Shown: piece after piece, positions 60,329 through 64,000 of the stretch
How positions within the stretch are numbered: the first letter of the stretch is position 1
Layout: each line of letters begins with the position of its first letter
Assembly: GCF_003268855.1 (NCBI RefSeq)
Contig: NZ_QLSZ01000004.1
Location: 62,001 to 126,000 of the forward strand
Source of the DNA: Flavobacterium aciduliphilum
GTDB taxonomy: Bacteria; Bacteroidota; Bacteroidia; Flavobacteriales; Flavobacteriaceae
Direction of reading: 5' to 3'
Length of the DNA: 64,000 nt
Notes under the pieces: generated by a model
The model's input: only the letters and a program-made list of their open reading frames with translations
What the model was told of the DNA's origin: nothing
Database searches by the model: none
Made by a program: the position numbers and the translations under genes

Positions 60329-61543
60329 TTATAGTAACATTTTCTGAGCTTTTTTTAGAGCCTCAACAAAGATATCGATTTCATCTGTAGTATTGTAGAA
60401 AGCAAAACTGGCTCTAATTGTTCCGGGAATTTTATAAAAATCCATAATCGGCTGTGCACAATGATGCCCAGTTCGTACAGCGATGCCCAATTTATCAATA
60501 ATCGTTCCCACGTCATAGGGATGAATGCCTTCGAGATTAAACGAAATTACCGAAGTTTTTTCTTTAGCCGTGCCATAAATTTTTAAGCCTTCTATTTCAA
60601 GTAATTTTGCTGTAGCATATTCCAATAATCGCTGTTCGTAGGTCGCAATATTTTGAAAACCAATTCCATTCAAATAATCAATCGCCGTACCCAAGACAAT
60701 ACCCGCTTCAATATTTGGAGTGCCAGCTTCAAATTTATGGGGTAAATCGGCATACGTCGTTTTCTCAAAAGAAACGGTAGCAATCATTTCTCCTCCCCCT
60801 TGATAAGGGGGTAATTTTTGCAACCACTCTTCTTTACCATAGAGAATTCCAACACCTGTTGGACCACATATTTTGTGACCCGAAAACACATAAAAGTCAC
60901 AATCCAGAGCTATAACATCGGGTTTTAAATGAGGTGTTGCTTGTGCCCCATCAATCAAAATCGCAGCTCCCACTTGATGTGCTTTTTCAATCATGTATTC
61001 AATAGGATTGATCGTCCCTAAAGCGTTTGAAATATGATTGACTGCAACCATCTTAGTTTTTTCAGATAATAAGCTATCGTATTCCGAAAGAATCAATTCG
61101 CCCTGTTCATTCATCGGAATGACTTTTAAAGTAGCGCCTGTTCGTTCACAGAGCATTTGCCAAGGTACAATATTACTGTGATGTTCTAATGCCGAAACTA
61201 AGACCTCATCCCCTGCTTTTAGGATTGAGGCAAAACCATTGGCAACCGCATTAATCGAATGAGTTGTTCCTGAAGTAAAAATCACTTCATGAGCAAATTG
61301 AGCATGAATATGATTTTGAATTTTTCTACGGGCTTCTTCGTAAGCATCGGTAGCTAATTGACTCAATGTATGCACGCCTCGATGAATGTTGGCGTTTATT
61401 TCTTTGTAATATTTAGTAATCGCATCCAACACCACTTGAGGCTTTTGCGATGTCGCTCCGTTATCGAAATATACCAACGGTTTTCCATTTACTTTTTGTG
61501 CAAGTATCGGAAAATCGGCACGTATTTTTTGAATGTCTAACAT
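60329..61543 (-). CDS. sufS: Cysteine desulfurase SufS
   Basis: The 404-residue PLP enzyme starts MLDIQKIRADFPILAQ at 61543, the normal SufS start. The frame is open 42 codons further upstream, but that stretch is atypical and contains a promoter (TTG, 23 bases, TACTTTTG). The PLP lysine lies in VFSGHKICGPTG and the catalytic Cys in RTGHHCAQP. It takes sulfur from cysteine for SufE and Fe-S assembly. It is the first gene of the sufS-lipoprotein-sufE-DUF59-DUF2480-DUF3078 run. Confidence 0.96.
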   Translation of the reverse strand: MLDIQKIRADFPILAQKVNGKPLVYFDNGATSQKPQVVLDAITKYYKEINANIHRGVHTLSQLATDAYEEARRKIQNHIHAQFAHEVIFTSGTTHSINAVANGFASILKAGDEVLVSALEHHSNIVPWQMLCERTGATLKVIPMNEQGELILSEYDSLLSEKTKMVAVNHISNALGTINPIEYMIEKAHQVGAAILIDGAQATPHLKPDVIALDCDFYVFSGHKICGPTGVGILYGKEEWLQKLPPYQGGGEMIATVSFEKTTYADLPHKFEAGTPNIEAGIVLGTAIDYLNGIGFQNIATYEQRLLEYATAKLLEIEGLKIYGTAKEKTSVISFNLEGIHPYDVGTIIDKLGIAVRTGHHCAQPIMDFYKIPGTIRASFAFYNTTDEIDIFVEALKKAQKMLL

Positions 61544-61569
61544 TTGTTTATTTAGAATTTTTATAAATA

Positions 61570-61603
61570 CAAAAGTAATACATTTGAAATGGAATTTTAC
61601 CAA
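61570..61603 (-). promoter_or_regulatory. Promoter of the sufS run
   Basis: Minus strand TTG (61603-61601), 23 bases, TACTTTTG (61577-61570): consensus at the upper limit of spacing, 27 bases before the sufS ATG. Confidence 0.7.
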
Positions 61604-61684
61604 AGAGATGTTAATAAAATTAAAGTTTTTATTGTTTAAAAAGATTGAATGTTTTTTTATACATTGCATGAAAATCGTGTTACT

Positions 61685-63037
61685 ATGAAAAAATTCTTCA
61701 AATACGTTGCTTTTGGTTTTCTTGCCTTTCTTATTTATTTTGGCATCACTACCTATCCTAAGCTAGATTTAATCTCTGGTTTTTCGGCTAAAAGTATGGC
61801 TTCAGGGCATTTTTTGGACAACCGTTCTACGGAAATGATCCAACAAGGAGACAACGACATTCCCTTGGTTCGTTTGGCCAAACTTGGTTATGACGACATT
61901 GGAAAATATGCTACGGCTTCTGTTTACGGATTAAAGAAACGTAAGGCGATCTATCGTGAGGGCTTGGGGGCGACACTAATTAACGATGATTTTGATGCTA
62001 CTAAACCGTATGAGGTTCCCAAAAGAACCAAACTCAATAACCATTTACCGTTTCCTTATGGCAATGTAGAACCAAAAGATACTATTTTTTCAAACATTGA
62101 TTACAAAAAATTACAGGCTGCTGTTGACAATGCTTTTGATGAAAAAGGCCAAAAGAATAAACGAACTCGTTCCGTACTTGTGATTTATAAAGACAAAATC
62201 ATTGCCGAAAAATATGCCGATGGTTTCAATAAAAATTCAAGAATTTTAGGCTGGTCAATGACAAAAAGTATTACGGGAACTTTATTCGGAATCTTACAAA
62301 AACAAGGAAAAATGAACATCATGAAACCCGCACCGATTGCCGAATGGAAAAACGATAAACGAGCAAAAATAACTTTAAACGATTTATTACACATGAATTC
62401 GGGTTTGGAGTGGGAAGAACAATATGATAAAATTTGTGATGCTACCAAAATGCTTTTTCAAGCAGAAGACATGAGTCGAAGTCAATTAGAAAAACCATCA
62501 GCGTTCGAACCCAACACGCATTGGAACTATTCCTCGGGAACTACTAATTTATTGAGTGGCATTTTGAGAAAACAATTCAAAACTCATCAAGAATATTTGG
62601 ATTTTTGGTACAGCAGTTTATTGGATAAAATTAGTATGAATTCGGCCATTGTAGAAACCGATATGGCAGGCAACTTTGTAGGGTCGTCTTATGGCTGGGC
62701 CACGACTCGCGATTGGGTAAAATTCGGCTTATTATACTTGCACAAAGGCAATTGGAATGGCGAACAATTATTTGACGAAAGTTGGGCTAAATATGTTGCT
62801 ACACCAACCAATACTTCCAATGGAAATTACGGTGCGCAATTTTGGTTAAACGCTGGCGGAAAATTCCCTGATGTGCCTAAAGACATGTACTATGCGAGTG
62901 GTTTTCAAGGACAAATGGTAGCGATTTTCCCAAGTAACGATTTGGTAATTGTACGTATGGGATTAAGTGAAGAATTTGATTTTAATGGGTTGTTGCATGG
63001 GGTTGTTTCTTCTATAACCGCAAAGAGTACAAAGTAA
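61685..63037 (+). CDS. Serine hydrolase, beta-lactamase/6-aminohexanoate-dimer hydrolase family
   Basis: The 450-residue protein starts MKKFFKYVAFGFLAFLIYFG, a signal peptide or anchor; an upstream ATG would add 12 residues. The penicillin-binding fold has SxxK as WSMTKS (Ser191, Lys194) and the second motif in WNYSSG (Tyr282). ASGFQGQ near the C-terminus stands where KTG would be. The fit is best to class C-like esterases and NylB-type hydrolases. The natural substrate is unknown. It runs against the suf genes and separates sufS from sufD. Confidence 0.88.
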   Translation: MKKFFKYVAFGFLAFLIYFGITTYPKLDLISGFSAKSMASGHFLDNRSTEMIQQGDNDIPLVRLAKLGYDDIGKYATASVYGLKKRKAIYREGLGATLINDDFDATKPYEVPKRTKLNNHLPFPYGNVEPKDTIFSNIDYKKLQAAVDNAFDEKGQKNKRTRSVLVIYKDKIIAEKYADGFNKNSRILGWSMTKSITGTLFGILQKQGKMNIMKPAPIAEWKNDKRAKITLNDLLHMNSGLEWEEQYDKICDATKMLFQAEDMSRSQLEKPSAFEPNTHWNYSSGTTNLLSGILRKQFKTHQEYLDFWYSSLLDKISMNSAIVETDMAGNFVGSSYGWATTRDWVKFGLLYLHKGNWNGEQLFDESWAKYVATPTNTSNGNYGAQFWLNAGGKFPDVPKDMYYASGFQGQMVAIFPSNDLVIVRMGLSEEFDFNGLLHGVVSSITAKSTK

Positions 63038-63044
63038 AAAAACA

Positions 63045-63080
63045 CAAAGAGCGCAAGGTTTAAAATCTTTGCGCTCTTTG
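63045..63080. terminator. Perfect 12-bp hairpin with GCAAAG motif
   Basis: CAAAGAGCGCAA (63045-63056) is fully complementary to TTGCGCTCTTTG (63069-63080) around a 12-base loop. It follows the serine hydrolase stop by eight bases and also ends 31 bases before the sufD stop. The GCAAAG/CTTTGC words match a dispersed repeat type common in flavobacterial intergenic DNA. Confidence 0.7.
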
Positions 63081-63111
63081 CGTAAATCTTAACAACCCTT
63101 GCGGTTAAAGA

Positions 63112-64000
63112 TTACAAATCAAACCCTAAATTTACGCCCAATTTATTTGCAATAATTTTAGTAATGCGTTGTTTCAATTCGGGTATTTTGATGCTTTCAA
63201 TAACTTCATTTGAAAACGCATACATCAACAATGCTTTTGCTTCTTTCTTCGGAATACCTCGTTGTTGCATGTAAAACATAGCACTTTCATCCAATTGTCC
63301 AATGGTACAACCGTGTGAACATTTTACATCATCGGCAAAGATTTCCAATTGCGGTTTAGCGTTTATCGTAGCTTTATCACCAATTAAAATGTTGTTATTT
63401 TGCTGAAAAGCGTCTGTTTTTTGTGCTTCTTTTTCTACAAATATTTTTCCGTTAAAAACGCCTGTGGCACTATCGGCCAAAATGGTTTTGTAGTTTTGAT
63501 GGCTTTCACAATTGGGTGAGGCATGATGTACCAATGTATAATGGTCTACGTGTTGCTTGTCGCCAATAATCGTAATTCCTTTCAAGGTTGAATCGATTCT
63601 TTCCCCAAAATGATAGAAATTCAGGTTATTTCTAGTGATGTTTCCCCCAAAAGAAAAGGTATGAACCGAAACTCTACTTTCTTGTTTTTGAGAAATATAC
63701 GTATTGTCAATCAGGTTGGAAGATTGCAAATCGTTTTGAATTTTATAATAATCAACGATGGCGCGTTTTTGAGCAAAAATCTCCGTAACGGCATTGGTTA
63801 ACACTGGGTTTTCATTCAAACTTTGATGTCTTTCGATGATTTGAACGTGTGCATTTTCACCTACAATCACCAAATTTCGGGGTTGCACCATCAAGGCGTT
63901 TTCAACTCCAGTAGAGAAATATATAATTTCTATAGGTTTATCAGCTATTTTGCTTTTTGGAATGTTTATATACGCTCCTTCATTAGCGAAAGCAGTGTTT
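63112..64000 (-). CDS. sufD: Fe-S cluster assembly protein SufD, C-terminal part
   Basis: The reading frame continues past the right edge of the window, so only the last 295 residues or so are seen. They start NTAFANEGAYINIPKSKIAD and include the SufB/D beta-helix with VHTFSFGGNITRNNLNFYHF and the C-terminal signature KCSHGCTIGQLDESAMFYMQ. SufD joins SufB and SufC in the scaffold that builds Fe-S clusters. The start, sufC and sufB presumably lie beyond position 64000. Confidence 0.95.
   Translation of the reverse strand, partial: NTAFANEGAYINIPKSKIADKPIEIIYFSTGVENALMVQPRNLVIVGENAHVQIIERHQSLNENPVLTNAVTEIFAQKRAIVDYYKIQNDLQSSNLIDNTYISQKQESRVSVHTFSFGGNITRNNLNFYHFGERIDSTLKGITIIGDKQHVDHYTLVHHASPNCESHQNYKTILADSATGVFNGKIFVEKEAQKTDAFQQNNNILIGDKATINAKPQLEIFADDVKCSHGCTIGQLDESAMFYMQQRGIPKKEAKALLMYAFSNEVIESIKIPELKQRITKIIANKLGVNLGFDL

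Noticed and set aside
61544..61669. N-terminal extension of SufS
   Set aside because: It is atypical in sequence and contains the TTG/TACTTTTG promoter.

Overview
The window reads as chromosome of a member of the Flavobacteriaceae, probably Flavobacterium or a close relative. The evidence is AT-rich DNA, many promoters of the Bacteroidetes type (TTG, 16-23 bases, TAnnTTTG), a type IX secretion substrate with its PorP/SprF partner, SPOR/HU-like and DUF4292/DUF2480/DUF3078/DUF4286 families typical of this group, an OlsF-like aminolipid synthase and a flavobacterial suf cluster.

Layout. 1-4.9 kb: minus-strand RND efflux operon (adaptor, pump, start of an outer-membrane factor) with a small exported protein upstream. 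5-15.8 kb: housekeeping genes (OmpA-type lipoprotein, exonuclease III, OlsF-like acyltransferase, 2-hydroxyacid dehydrogenase, MgtE, RsmA, DUF4286, TPR protein, SerS). 15.9-19.2 kb: a T9SS-sorted M1 peptidase and RseP. 19.37-26.6 kb: accessory region starting exactly at the 3' end of a tRNA-Asn gene. 26.7-43.9 kb: thioesterase, SPOR protein, DprA, TrpS, two PlsC acyltransferases, an ECF sigma/anti-sigma pair, RecA, acyl-ACP desaturase, HD hydrolase, then a conserved minus-strand run (EnvC-like, DUF4292, TPR, nucleotidyltransferase, Dut, flippase). 44-56.3 kb: a 3143-residue T9SS adhesin with PorP/SprF and PorE-like partners. 56.4-64 kb: HflX, then DUF3078, DUF2480, DUF59, SufE, a lipoprotein, SufS and SufD (cut by the window), with a serine hydrolase on the opposite strand between SufS and SufD.

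The most unusual part is 19.44-26.62 kb. Four gene cassettes of about 1.3-2.2 kb lie head to tail. Each ends in a conserved 38-39 bp repeat whose last bases copy the 3' end of the tRNA-Asn gene, and each junction is followed by a strong hairpin terminator. The cargo is (1) a tripartite HipB-HipS-HipT kinase toxin system with three spaced operators, (2) a Fic protein fused to an AbiEi-like N-terminal domain, preceded by 24-bp tandem repeats and followed by an unidentified, highly structured RNA candidate, (3) a DUF2975 membrane protein with a small HTH regulator and a GyrI-like protein, and (4) an AraC-family regulator with a small membrane protein. No recombinase is visible. I read this as serial insertion of small elements at one tRNA site, moved in trans or left without their integrase. 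No computation was run: structures, promoters and families were judged by eye.
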